From assembly GCF_043951865.1 (NCBI RefSeq), contig NZ_JBINJF010000006.1, positions 62,001 through 126,000 of the forward strand: 64,000 bases of DNA, in the 5' to 3' direction. The stretch's first letter is position 1; each line of letters starts with the position of its first letter. Below, one piece after another: positions 17,083 to 25,415 of the stretch. The position numbers and the translations under genes were made by a program. This DNA comes from JAMQKA01 sp043951865. Lineage in GTDB: Bacteria; Bacteroidota; Rhodothermia; Balneolales; Balneolaceae. The notes below the pieces were generated by a model, which saw only the letters and a program-made list of their open reading frames with translations, did no database searches and was not told where the DNA came from.

Positions 17083-17117
17083 TTGTCAGTTGTCAGTTGT
17101 CAGTTGTCAGTTGTCAG
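17083..17117. repeat. Five tandem copies of a 7-bp unit at the recO start
   Basis: TTGTCAG is repeated exactly five times, ending immediately before the recO GTG on the opposite strand. The repeat occupies the position where a ribosome binding site would lie, so copy-number slippage could alter recO expression. It belongs with the other heptamer runs of the window. Confidence 0.9.
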
Positions 17118-17400
17118 AGGCTGCTTAGTTCTGTGGTCTGAGTCAAATATCTATATTGCTTAATACATAAATAACTACGTGACGCATATTTTTTTAAAAC
17201 TAACGATAATCCTATTCTTTTCTATCACAAATAAAACACTACGTATCGGTCGGGGGTGCAACTCCCTCTCACCCCATCAAATTTATAGTTAAATCGTAGC
17301 ACTGCTTTGAATTTCGTTTTGTGAAGCAGCGCTATGCATTATATTCATTATTTCATTAATCACTGCTCACTGACACACTCCTAAATTATACCCTAAAATA
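17118..17400. other. Gene-free stretch with two hairpins
   Basis: No gene is visible. GGGGTG (about 17256) can pair with CACCCC (about 17270), and AGCACTGCTT (about 17298) with AAGCAGCGCT (about 17326) with one mismatch. Neither is followed by a clear T-run. This could be the remnant of a mobile element or a small RNA; I cannot decide. Confidence 0.35.
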
Positions 17401-17429
17401 AAAAATGCAGCCCCTAAGCTGCATTTTTT
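17401..17429 (-). terminator. Intrinsic terminator after the sigma/anti-sigma operon
   Basis: AAAAATGCAGC pairs perfectly with GCTGCATTTTT across a CCCTAA loop. The T-run on the minus strand places it 24 bp beyond the anti-sigma stop; the symmetric A and T runs make it usable in both directions. Confidence 0.9.
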
Positions 17430-17452
17430 ATTCAAAATATTTCAGAATCACG

Positions 17453-18100
17453 TTATTGCTCAGAACCGGTCAACTGGAGCGATCGGGTATTTGAATTCAT
17501 ATCAAGGGGATCGTCAATCGGCTTCAGCTTCCGTGTCATTGTATTCAGGATAGAATCGAATTCCGCCTGGTTCTGCTCCCCGAACTGGTCCTGAAACCTC
17601 AGAATCTCGTCTCGATCCACCCACGGCTCTACATCACGCACATCCACCGGTTCAGCTTCCATTTCCGCGTTGGCGACTCCAGGCTGGTCAACTTCCATCG
17701 AGGGAGAAGAGGAAACCGCCGCAGACGTCGTATTTTCCTGCGCATTCGGTCCGGCCCCATCCAATCCATCCTGGTATAGCAGAACACCGGAAATCAGGCC
17801 CGCTGCTACAACTGCGGCAGCGGCCACATATCCAACTCTGTTCCCCCCTAAAGACGGAATAAAACCGGAGTTGTTATTCGGTTTATGTTCGGATGCTTTT
17901 CGTAATACATTGCTGGTTACGTGAGCGGGAGGATCCATCACCGGTAAATTTTCATCCAGCTGCTTGAGTGTCTGACGCATACACTCCACTTCGATCAGCA
18001 GATCCTCATCTTCCATCATCGAACGCTCCATGAGTACTTCTTCAGAAGGATCCATCTCCTTCATCAGATAGCGAATCGAGGCATTATCGTCGTTCGGCAT
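17453..18100 (-). CDS. Putative membrane anti-sigma factor
   Basis: A 215-aa protein whose gene overlaps the end of an ECF sigma gene by 17 bp, the standard sigma/anti-sigma arrangement. The N-terminal 85 residues are helical and acidic (MKEMDPSEEVLMERSMMEDEDLL), resembling anti-sigma domains; residues 89-109 form one transmembrane helix; the remainder is a low-complexity, Glu/Pro-rich extracytoplasmic part. No zinc-binding HxxxCxxC motif is seen. An upstream in-frame start at 18133 lies deeper inside the sigma gene and is less likely. The function is inferred from context. Confidence 0.75.
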   Translation of the reverse strand: MPNDDNASIRYLMKEMDPSEEVLMERSMMEDEDLLIEVECMRQTLKQLDENLPVMDPPAHVTSNVLRKASEHKPNNNSGFIPSLGGNRVGYVAAAAVVAAGLISGVLLYQDGLDGAGPNAQENTTSAAVSSSPSMEVDQPGVANAEMEAEPVDVRDVEPWVDRDEILRFQDQFGEQNQAEFDSILNTMTRKLKPIDDPLDMNSNTRSLQLTGSEQ

Positions 18101-18731
18101 AATTGTTTTCTTCTTGTTCTTTTTCCTGGTCAAAGAGTTTACGAAGATTTATTAACGCATACCGCATGCGACCTAGTGCGGTATTTATAGAAACATCGGT
18201 TAATTCAGCGATTTCCTTAAACGGCATTTCGTAATAATGACGAAGCATGACCACTGTTCGCTGCTCCTCGGGGAGCTCGGCGATGTGCTTCATCAGGCTG
18301 CTTTTGGCTTCCTCTTTCTCAAGCTGCTCTTCTGCACTCGCCATATCCTCGTCAGGCAGCCGTTCGTAGAAATCGGTACCTGATTCCTCGTCGTAGTTAG
18401 AACTAACGTCAACAAACCGTTTTTGTTTTCTTAAATAATCGATTGTTGCGTTATGGGCAATCCGCATAACCCACGCGATCCATTTGCCCTGTTCATTGTA
18501 CGTGTCGTCCATCTTGGTGATGACCTTCGTAAAGGTCTCCTGGAAAATATCATCGGCCACATCGCCACTACCCACCATGCTGTAAATATAGGAATAGATT
18601 TTGGCCTGATGACGATTCATCAATTCGCTGAACGCCATTTCATCGCCATTCTGCCGGTAGAACCGGACCAGATCTTTGTCGTCCAGCTGTTGATATTTAG
18701 AGCTGATATGTTCTGCTTTCTCAAATTTCAT
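18084..18731 (-). CDS. ECF-type RNA polymerase sigma factor
   Basis: Directs RNA polymerase to stress-type promoters. The 215-aa protein has region 2 (AFSELMNRHQAKIYSYIYSM, DIFQETFTKVITKM) and region 4 (LPEEQRTVVMLRHYYEMPFKEIAELTDVSINTALGRM), joined by an acidic linker. The downstream gene encodes a membrane anti-sigma protein. The upstream 449-bp gap suggests its own promoter; autoregulation is usual in such pairs but I cannot point to the site. Confidence 0.93.
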   Translation of the reverse strand: MKFEKAEHISSKYQQLDDKDLVRFYRQNGDEMAFSELMNRHQAKIYSYIYSMVGSGDVADDIFQETFTKVITKMDDTYNEQGKWIAWVMRIAHNATIDYLRKQKRFVDVSSNYDEESGTDFYERLPDEDMASAEEQLEKEEAKSSLMKHIAELPEEQRTVVMLRHYYEMPFKEIAELTDVSINTALGRMRYALINLRKLFDQEKEQEENNYAERR

Positions 18732-19180
18732 AAACTTTTCCTCACGCCTGTTATTACAAATTTTTCGACGTCAATGCAACTGAACCGGCTGAATTTGTTA
18801 AAAATTGATGCCTGTTTTTCCTTTGCTCTTCCCAATAACAAAAAATCAGGCTAAATCGATTCGCCATTAACAAAACAGTAAAGCTAGTCAACTGCACCTG
18901 TAGTTGGGCTTCCTTTTATACTGAATTATTTATACAGACTATTTTAAGCTGTAAAAGTTTCACGTAAATAAAAGTTTTCCCATCTTACCATAAATGGTAT
19001 CTGCTGAGGCAGACAATAAATATCACATGATAATGTGATACAGTCTCAATACACGAGCAACAATCTCAATAACTATTTTTATACGATATTTCTCCCTGTT
19101 TGGTTTCATTCAGTCTTTACAGGAGATTTTTCAGCACAACAAGCCGCACCAGCAACAGAAACCAGTTCCCAGTTCCCGAC
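18732..19180. other. Intergenic region between uvrC 3' end and sigma gene
   Basis: This 449-bp AT-rich stretch contains no credible gene. It should hold the promoter of the sigma/anti-sigma operon, but I see no motif I can defend. ATCACATGATAATGTGAT (about 19021-19038) is a short palindrome that could be an operator. Confidence 0.4.
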
Positions 19181-21049
19181 TTACTCCTCTTCCGGGTGCC
19201 CGTTTTGCTGCTCAAAATACTCATAGACCGCTTCTCCCGTTTTTTGGCCTACTTCCGCCTGGATCTCCCCCTTGTGGGCCTCTTTTATCTTTTTTACCGA
19301 TCCAAAATGGTTCAGGAGTTTCTGAGCTGTTTTCTGCCCGATACCCTTAATTTCTGTCAATTCGGTTTTGATGGTCCGTTTAGCCCGGGTATTGCGGTGA
19401 AAATTGATGGCAAAACGGTGGGCTTCATCCCGTACCTGCTGCAGCAGCTTCAGTGCGGATGAGGTCTTGGGAATCATCACCGGATCCGATTTTCCGGGTA
19501 AAAAGACCTCCTCCAGGCGCTTGGCCAGGCCCACTATTTCGCATTCGCCGTAAAACCCGATCTCCCTGAGTGCAGATATCGCCGCATTCAGCTGTCCCTT
19601 GCCTCCATCTACGACAATCAGATCGGGAATGTGCTGCTCTTCCTTCATCACCCGCTTGTAGCGGCGAGAGATCACCTCTTTCATCGAGGCGAAATCGTCG
19701 GGTCCCTCTACCGTCTTGATATGAAACCGCTTGTACTCGCTTTTGCGCGGGCGGGCATCCACAAAACAAACCATGGATGCGACCGGATCGGAGCCCTGAA
19801 TATTCGAATTATCAAAGCACTCAATGCGACGGGGCAGCCGATCGAGCTGCAGATGCTCTTTCAGCTCCTCCACCGAGTTGGGAATACGTTTTCGGTCGGC
19901 CTTCTTCTTTTCCAGCTTGCGTTCGCCCAGCAACAGCTCGGCGTTCGAGATCGCCATGCGCATAAGCTGCGCTTTTTCACCCCGTTGCGGCCGGTGGATC
20001 GGCACTTTCCGTCCCCTCTCCTCCCACAAATACTCCAGCAACGGTTCATCTTCAGGGAGATCGTGGCTAACGTAAACCTCATCGGGGATAGCTCCGGCAA
20101 ATTGTCCCGTATAATAATCCTCGATAAAGGACTGCAGCATTGCTCCCTCCTCCAGGTGAGAAATATTCTTCAGGAAACGGTGGAACTTCCCGATCAGCTT
20201 GCCCTCCCTGACCTTGAATAACACGCCACAGGCCTCAGAGAGCTCTTCATCAACCGTAACCGCATACACATCGCGGTCTACTTTCTTGTCGGCCACCATC
20301 TTCATCTTTTTGCTGTATTTTTCAACCGCTTTCAGACTGTCGCGAATACGGGCGGCTTTCTCAAATTCAAGTGCCTCCGAGGCGATCTCCATCTCATCTT
20401 TCAGGTCGCGCATCAGCTCGTCGGTGCGCCCGTTGAGCATCCGTTCCACTTTTTGGATGTTGGCGTTATACTCCTCCAGGTCCATCTCCTCGGAGCAGCG
20501 ATCGAGATAGTCATCAAGGCAGGATCCCCATTTGGGAGCGCCCCTGGTGCGGTTGATATTCTTGGATGAGATGGCACAGGTACAGAGGCCAAAAGTTTTC
20601 CTGATCGTCTCCAGCATCCGGCGCATATGCATTACGCTGTCATAGGGACCGATATACTTGCTGCCGTCGCTGATTACGGTGCGCGTGGGAAACACCCGGG
20701 GACGTTCTTCATTTGTAATACAGATATAGGGATACGACTTGTCATCCCGGTACATAATGTTATACCGGGGTTGATGCTTTTTGATAAGGTTGTTTTCCAG
20801 TATCAGCGCCTCGGAATCGGAATCGGTGACGATGACCTCGAGATCATCAATCTTCGAGACCATCACTTTGATGCGCCCGTCGTGTCCCCGTGAATCCTGG
20901 AAATAGGAGCGTACCCGGTCGCGAAGCCGCTTTGCCTTCCCGATATACAGGTGGTTGCCGCCATCGTCTTTAAACATGTAAACCCCGGGAGACATCGGCA
21001 GGTGGTCAACCTTTTCCCGGAGATCAATATCTGTAGTTTCACTGCTCAT
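19181..21049 (-). CDS. uvrC: Excinuclease ABC subunit C
   Basis: Makes both incisions in nucleotide excision repair. The 622-aa protein has the GIY-YIG 3' nuclease domain (SPGVYMFKDD and HLYIGKAKRLRDRV), a UVR motif that binds UvrB (around ALEFEKAARIRDSL), the RNase H-like 5' nuclease domain (RIECFDNSNIQGSDPVASMV, DLIVVDGGKGQL) and C-terminal helix-hairpin-helix motifs (ELTEIKGIGQKTAQKLL). The ATG at 21049 fits the family. It is a single-gene unit; I see no copy of the lexA/dinB palindrome upstream, so SOS control is not evident. Confidence 0.97.
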   Translation of the reverse strand: MSSETTDIDLREKVDHLPMSPGVYMFKDDGGNHLYIGKAKRLRDRVRSYFQDSRGHDGRIKVMVSKIDDLEVIVTDSDSEALILENNLIKKHQPRYNIMYRDDKSYPYICITNEERPRVFPTRTVISDGSKYIGPYDSVMHMRRMLETIRKTFGLCTCAISSKNINRTRGAPKWGSCLDDYLDRCSEEMDLEEYNANIQKVERMLNGRTDELMRDLKDEMEIASEALEFEKAARIRDSLKAVEKYSKKMKMVADKKVDRDVYAVTVDEELSEACGVLFKVREGKLIGKFHRFLKNISHLEEGAMLQSFIEDYYTGQFAGAIPDEVYVSHDLPEDEPLLEYLWEERGRKVPIHRPQRGEKAQLMRMAISNAELLLGERKLEKKKADRKRIPNSVEELKEHLQLDRLPRRIECFDNSNIQGSDPVASMVCFVDARPRKSEYKRFHIKTVEGPDDFASMKEVISRRYKRVMKEEQHIPDLIVVDGGKGQLNAAISALREIGFYGECEIVGLAKRLEEVFLPGKSDPVMIPKTSSALKLLQQVRDEAHRFAINFHRNTRAKRTIKTELTEIKGIGQKTAQKLLNHFGSVKKIKEAHKGEIQAEVGQKTGEAVYEYFEQQNGHPEEE

Positions 21050-21344
21050 CTGGAGAAATTGGCAAATTTATATCTGTGCACAGGATGTACGAGAATAGAA
21101 TTGTCATGTCCTTCGTTCAGATCCAAAATATAGAAACATTTTGCCACAATCATCACGGGCTCATTATTCATTATTTGATGTCAGCGATCTGCTAATCAGG
21201 GTATCCCCAGACAGGTTCCAAACCACGATATACTCCTATTTTGCAGGATTAAATTTTTGCAGGATTAAACCGGGTCATTCAGATGCACAATTTTTCGCCA
21301 ACTCCTTCACTTGCATTACATTTGTTACGGATAACCCACCCGTC

Positions 21345-21560
21345 CAGCCTGCAGCGGTCGTAGGAGCTCGTTGAGACGCGACATGTCGCGTCTGTACTGG
21401 AACCTGCTCCGGCTTCCGCGCCCCATCAGGGCCGGGAAAGCGAAGTGTGTTTTGTAACCCACTCCTCTACAGACAGAAATTCACCGGTCAGACATAGTGC
21501 ATAAATCATAAATACAACCTCCTCCTTCGAAATTAATAATTCTTCATTCTACAATCCTGA
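21345..21560. repeat. Dispersed repeat with a 20-bp perfect palindrome, copy 2 (inverted)
   Basis: AGACGCGACATGTCGCGTCT recurs at 21374-21393. Read on the minus strand, the flanks match copy 1: TCCAGTAC before the core, CAACGAGCT after it, a TTTCCCGGCCCTGA block farther out, and AATTTCGAAGGAGGAG at the far end. This copy also carries a short reading frame (21426-21509, minus strand). Between 21561 and 21830 there is no recognisable gene. Confidence 0.75.
21426..21509 (-). CDS. Possible 27-aa peptide inside the dispersed repeat
   Basis: An ATG with a textbook ribosome binding site (AAGGAGGAGG ending 8 bases upstream) opens a 27-codon frame that starts MIYALCLTGEFLSVEEW and ends at a TGA. It has no known relatives that I recognise. 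The strong site is unusual for this window, where ribosome binding sites are weak, but the frame lies in a repeat and is not kept in the copy at 13876-14050, so it may be a relic of a longer mobile-element gene. Confidence 0.3.
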   Translation of the reverse strand: MIYALCLTGEFLSVEEWVTKHTSLSRP

Positions 21561-21830
21561 TCCCAACCGGTGATTTTGGGATTTATTTTTGTTCCCTCAA
21601 ACGGGATCCTTTTCCTTGACAGCTGATTCCGTTATAATACTCCTGCCCGGACTGAATCGGGGGTGACCGGAAAAATCTATTTGTCATATTTTTAATGGCT
21701 AACCCCATTTTTTTCCGATATTCCTCCCCGTGCAAACGGGCGGTGGTCAGCACAGGCATGGAGCTGGCTGGGCGGCGGCAACCGTGGCGCAATCACTTGC
21801 CAGCTCCCGGGTTCCGGCCCGACATATGAC

Positions 21831-21861
21831 TGTAACGGGACCTTTGCAAAACCCTCTGTAA
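21831..21861. repeat. Minimal 21-bp GAGG-CCTC element with target duplication
   Basis: The direct repeats TGTAA (21831-21835 and 21857-21861) flank only 21 bp, whose minus strand begins GAGGGTTTTGCAAAGGTCCC. That is the family end sequence with everything internal removed. It directly abuts the ATG of the downstream pseudouridine synthase gene. Confidence 0.7.
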
Positions 21862-21862
21862 C

Positions 21863-22573
21863 ATGCATATTTCCGTAATGGCAAAAAAATATACAAGCAC
21901 AACCCCGCAGATCCCGATCGTTTTTGAGGATCATCATCTCCTCATCATCGATAAGCCCCATGAACTTCTCTCGCAGGAGGACCATACCGGTGACCCTGAC
22001 GTGGTGACCCTCTGCAAGCAGTATCTCAAGCTGGAATCCGGCAGCGACAGCGATCCCTATCTCGGGTTGGTTCACCGCCTCGACCGTCCTGTTGGCGGGC
22101 TGATGCTGCTGGCCAAAAGTTCCAAAGCCGCCGGGCGACTCAGCGATCAGCTGCGGGACCGTACGATCCAGAAGACCTACCATGCCATCGTTCAGGGCAC
22201 GCCTCCCGCCAACGGGCTGCTTATCCACCACCTGGTGAAAAACAGGAATCGAAACCGGGTGAGGGCCACCGCCTCCACTAACCCGGAGAGTAAAAAGGCG
22301 GTTCTTTCATTCCAAAAACAGGATCAAGAAGACGAGCTGGCGTTGCTGGCAATTCACCTGCAGACCGGGCGCCCGCACCAGATTCGCGTGCAGCTGGCTG
22401 AAGAAGGTTACCCGGTATGGGGCGACTATAAATACGGAATTCAGCAGCCCGAGGGACGCACCATGGCCTTACGGGCGGTGGAATTGCGATTCGAACACCC
22501 CATACATAATAAGGAGGTGCATGTTGCTCTCCCGTTTCCCGGCCATTCTCCCTGGAGCCAATTCAAAAAATGA
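21863..22573 (+). CDS. RluA-family RNA pseudouridine synthase
   Basis: Isomerises uridine to pseudouridine in rRNA or tRNA. The 236-aa protein is a single catalytic domain without an S4 domain: PIVFEDHHLLIIDKP, the catalytic HRLDRPVGGL with Asp74, and TGRPHQIRVQLAEEGYPVWGD. It most resembles compact RluA/TruC-like members; the target site cannot be assigned. Two ATGs (21863 and 21878) are possible; the first lies one base after a minimal mobile repeat, so the second may be the original start. It is followed closely by a methyltransferase gene. Confidence 0.9.
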   Translation: MHISVMAKKYTSTTPQIPIVFEDHHLLIIDKPHELLSQEDHTGDPDVVTLCKQYLKLESGSDSDPYLGLVHRLDRPVGGLMLLAKSSKAAGRLSDQLRDRTIQKTYHAIVQGTPPANGLLIHHLVKNRNRNRVRATASTNPESKKAVLSFQKQDQEDELALLAIHLQTGRPHQIRVQLAEEGYPVWGDYKYGIQQPEGRTMALRAVELRFEHPIHNKEVHVALPFPGHSPWSQFKK

Positions 22574-22589
22574 ACAGAGAAGAGCGCCC

Positions 22590-23462
22590 ATGAGACCCGA
22601 CCAGATAAGCCGGACCGCCGCCTTTGTTGCCATTAAATTCTATGGGCTGACACGCATCCCCCCCTATCACGACTGGTTCGACCAGGAAATTATCCAATTT
22701 TACGAGCGTCTTGTTCAGTACCTGCCGCCACCCCTGAACTGGTACCACCAGGCACTGCAGAAATCCTGGCTTCGCAAATTTTTCATCATCTCAGAAGAAC
22801 TGCTGCTGCCCGGAGACCTCATGCACATTCTTATGCGCAAATATATTATCGGGCAGAAGGTGGAACAGCTCCTCTCGCGGGACTATACACAACTGCTCGT
22901 AATGGGAGCGGGCTTTGATCACCTGGCGGCCTTCCATTCGCAAGGCCGTATCCCGTGCTTTGAGATCGACGCCCCGCGGATGTCCTCCATAAAGCAGAAC
23001 TTCGTGACACAACAGGGGATGCAGAATACGGACCTCCACATCATAAGCCACCATTTCAGCTCCCGGGGCAGCGGTCTCAACCTTGAACAGCTCGATCCGA
23101 ACCGGGATACCGTCATCGTGGCAGAGGGCTTTTTTGATTACCTGGATCAACATCAGAGCCAACAGATTCTTGAAGATCTGGAAACGTTTTTCCGGAACAG
23201 GGTCCAGTTGATCAGCACCATATTTGCCCTTGACGAGCTTTCCGCCGCACGGCGGGCCATCTTCACCGCCGGCGTCCGGATGGTGGGAGAAAAGATTCGT
23301 CTGCACCTGTCAAAAAATGAGTTTGAATCCATGCTGGCGGCAGCCTCTTTTACTCCCACCCGGGCGATCGATTCTACGAACATGCTGCAAAAACTGCCAG
23401 CACCTCGTCATGTCGACCGATCCGTATTGAACGGATTTTATCTCTCGTTCAGCGAAAAATAG
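22590..23462 (+). CDS. Putative SAM-dependent methyltransferase (leucine carboxyl methyltransferase-like)
   Basis: A 290-aa protein resembling the LCMT / polyketide O-methyltransferase group: LLVMGAGFDHLAAF corresponds to the SAM-binding glycine motif, followed by PCFEIDAPRMSSIKQNF and DTVIVAEGFFDYLD. The substrate is unknown. The start at 22590 follows an AGAGAAGAG ribosome binding site and lies 16 bp after the pseudouridine synthase stop, implying co-transcription; the in-frame start at 22521 would overlap the upstream gene. Confidence 0.8.
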   Translation: MRPDQISRTAAFVAIKFYGLTRIPPYHDWFDQEIIQFYERLVQYLPPPLNWYHQALQKSWLRKFFIISEELLLPGDLMHILMRKYIIGQKVEQLLSRDYTQLLVMGAGFDHLAAFHSQGRIPCFEIDAPRMSSIKQNFVTQQGMQNTDLHIISHHFSSRGSGLNLEQLDPNRDTVIVAEGFFDYLDQHQSQQILEDLETFFRNRVQLISTIFALDELSAARRAIFTAGVRMVGEKIRLHLSKNEFESMLAAASFTPTRAIDSTNMLQKLPAPRHVDRSVLNGFYLSFSEK

Positions 23463-23584
23463 ATTTTTATTTGTGATTGGAACACTCAATAACCAGTTGA
23501 TGTTGACAGATAGGTATTAGACAAACACAAATAAGACAGGCTATATTAAAAAGTCAGCATTAGATCTACTGAGGGGTCAGAAGG

Positions 23585-24481
23585 ATGTCTGGAAGTAATC
23601 TTACCAGGAAAGAAGCGTTAGAACTTATCACACCGGTTGTAGATGAGGAGGTTGACGAAGATACTCGTATCGCATTTTTCGCGTATATACAGCAGGATGA
23701 ATCCGTAAAATCCAAGTATGAGTCCGCCAAACGGCTCAAAAATATTGTATCCACCCGGTGCCCCTGTGCCAGCGCTCCTGATCATCTGAAAAAACGTATC
23801 CGGCAATTTTTGCATCAACAGCAGGCGGATGGAGATGACCAGCAGGCGCCGATCTATGACATGCCTCCCGCCCATACCATCCAGGCTGAAGATGCCTCTA
23901 CATCTCCTGTCGACAACCGCGCCTACCTGTGGAAATATGCGGCCGCGGCAACGCTCCTGATCGCTGCAGTTATTTTAGGTGGATTCCTGTATATGCAGTC
24001 CTCCTCCGAGTCTTATAACGTAGAAGAGTATGCCTACGCCCACTTTGTAAAACACAACGGTCAAATGGTGCAGCCGACGATCGCGACCGCCAGCCCGGCA
24101 AACGCCGAGCTGGAACTGGCCTCTTCATTTAATATGCCGGTCACAATTCCCGCGCTAAAAAATGCTGATTTCAAAGGGGTGGTGCTGAGCGACTTTGTTC
24201 CCGGTTTCGAAACTCCAATGATGGAGTACTACCTGCCCTCGGAAGACCAGTACATCTATATTTTTGCCTTTAATATTGAACAGCTTAAACAGTTTGATGA
24301 GCTTAAGCGCAGCGAGGAAGCGGTCAACTCCTGTATCCGGTCAAAAGATTTTCACGTCCGGGATGTCAACGGCAAGCATGTCGTCTCCTGGAAATGGGAT
24401 GACACATGGTACGCCGCAATCTCCAATCACGATGGCCAAACGCTGGCCTCGCTTGTAGAGCCCCTCGGAGTTAATAATTGA
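23585..24481 (+). CDS. Orphan anti-sigma-like membrane protein
   Basis: A 298-aa protein with a cytoplasmic helical N-terminus, a CPC motif (Cys59, Cys61) followed by SAPDHLKKRIRQFL that recalls the cysteine motif and helix of zinc anti-sigma factors, one transmembrane helix (residues 117-137) and a 160-residue extracytoplasmic domain. No sigma factor gene adjoins it; the upstream methyltransferase ends 122 bp away. The ribosome binding site AAGGATG overlaps the start region. I infer an anti-sigma or envelope-sensing role with low confidence. Confidence 0.6.
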   Translation: MSGSNLTRKEALELITPVVDEEVDEDTRIAFFAYIQQDESVKSKYESAKRLKNIVSTRCPCASAPDHLKKRIRQFLHQQQADGDDQQAPIYDMPPAHTIQAEDASTSPVDNRAYLWKYAAAATLLIAAVILGGFLYMQSSSESYNVEEYAYAHFVKHNGQMVQPTIATASPANAELELASSFNMPVTIPALKNADFKGVVLSDFVPGFETPMMEYYLPSEDQYIYIFAFNIEQLKQFDELKRSEEAVNSCIRSKDFHVRDVNGKHVVSWKWDDTWYAAISNHDGQTLASLVEPLGVNN

Positions 24482-24538
24482 TTGGAGGGTCGGGTTTACT
24501 AATTGAACAGGGGGGTGGCAACCAAGTGTCTTGCTCAC

Positions 24539-24585
24539 TATAAGAGGACTTTTTAAAACCAGGGGTTTTGCAAAGCCCCCTATAA
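24539..24585. mobile_element. 37-bp deleted GAGG-CCTC element with target duplication
   Basis: TATAA flanks the element on both sides (24539-24543, 24581-24585). The 37 bp between begin GAGGACTTTTTAAAACCAGG and end GGTTTTGCAAAGCCCCC, i.e. both family ends with the centre deleted. It lies between the convergent genes ending at 24481 and 24729 and could act as a hairpin terminator. Confidence 0.8.
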
Positions 24586-24728
24586 AATATTGGTTTCATT
24601 CCTTTTTAAGGCCGGTACTTCCTCTTTAAAAGAACCTTTCGCAAAGCCGTTATTTGGCCCACCACTGCGGTTTTAAATTCAATCATTTTTTTGAACTTGC
24701 AGAAAATCTCCTGGTTTAACCAAATCCT

Positions 24729-25325
24729 CTAAAGATGAATGCGTGCGGTAATTACGGGCGCAGCGCGACCTGTACCGGGAAGGGACTGAATTTCCATGGT
24801 GTAGCCCATCTCCCGGTTGTACTCCCTGACAGATACCGGGGCTGTAATAATATTGTAGGCGATTGTTCCGACCATCAGGGTGCTGCCAACAACAATATTG
24901 GTTTCACTGAATGAGACTGAGCTGTTATCCACGCCGAGGGCATCGGCAAATTCGCGGCCAAAAACCTCGCTGGTGGCATCCTGCAGCAAAAACGCCGCGC
25001 CCAGTCGTGTCAACGCTCCCAGTCCGCCGCGCAGATAATCATTGGCATAAAAATTTCCGCTTGAAGGACCCACAACCAGCCCATAGATCGCCAGCGAGGC
25101 GCCAAGGGTTTCAGCGGTGTTTCCATCAAACAGTTTGACGGCACCATATCCCACGCCAATGGGCATAATGGTATTAATCAACGCCTGGCTGACCGCTTGA
25201 TTCTCTGATCGCACCTGCCCGTCCGGCATGAATCCACCGGTTTCCGGCTGGGCCCGGGCCACAGATGCGGCTGCAAAGATAGAGAGCGAAAGTACAACTG
25301 TAGATAATAAACTAATCGAATTCAT
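24729..25325 (-). CDS. Exported protein of unknown function
   Basis: A 198-aa protein with a cleavable signal peptide (LSTVVLSLSIFAAASVARAQ). The mature part alternates glycine-rich hydrophobic stretches (IMPIGVGYGAVKLFDGNT, GASLAIYGLVVGPSSGNFYA, GSTLMVGTIAYNIITAP), suggesting a small membrane-associated or outer-membrane protein. I recognise no domain. The ATG at 25325 gives a clean signal peptide; the upstream in-frame start adds an implausible N-terminus. Confidence 0.65.
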   Translation of the reverse strand: MNSISLLSTVVLSLSIFAAASVARAQPETGGFMPDGQVRSENQAVSQALINTIMPIGVGYGAVKLFDGNTAETLGASLAIYGLVVGPSSGNFYANDYLRGGLGALTRLGAAFLLQDATSEVFGREFADALGVDNSSVSFSETNIVVGSTLMVGTIAYNIITAPVSVREYNREMGYTMEIQSLPGTGRAAPVITARIHL

Positions 25326-25415
25326 AAGGCAGAATATGAGAACAATAAATGTCATTATCTACCGTGCTGTGTTGTGCATGGGCAGTAGAGATAAAATGGT
25401 CGCCGCACCTCTCTA

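Noticed and set aside
17083..17117. A CRISPR array or phage attachment site from the short repeats
   Set aside because: The units are 7 bp and directly adjacent with no spacers, and no cas or integrase genes occur in the window.
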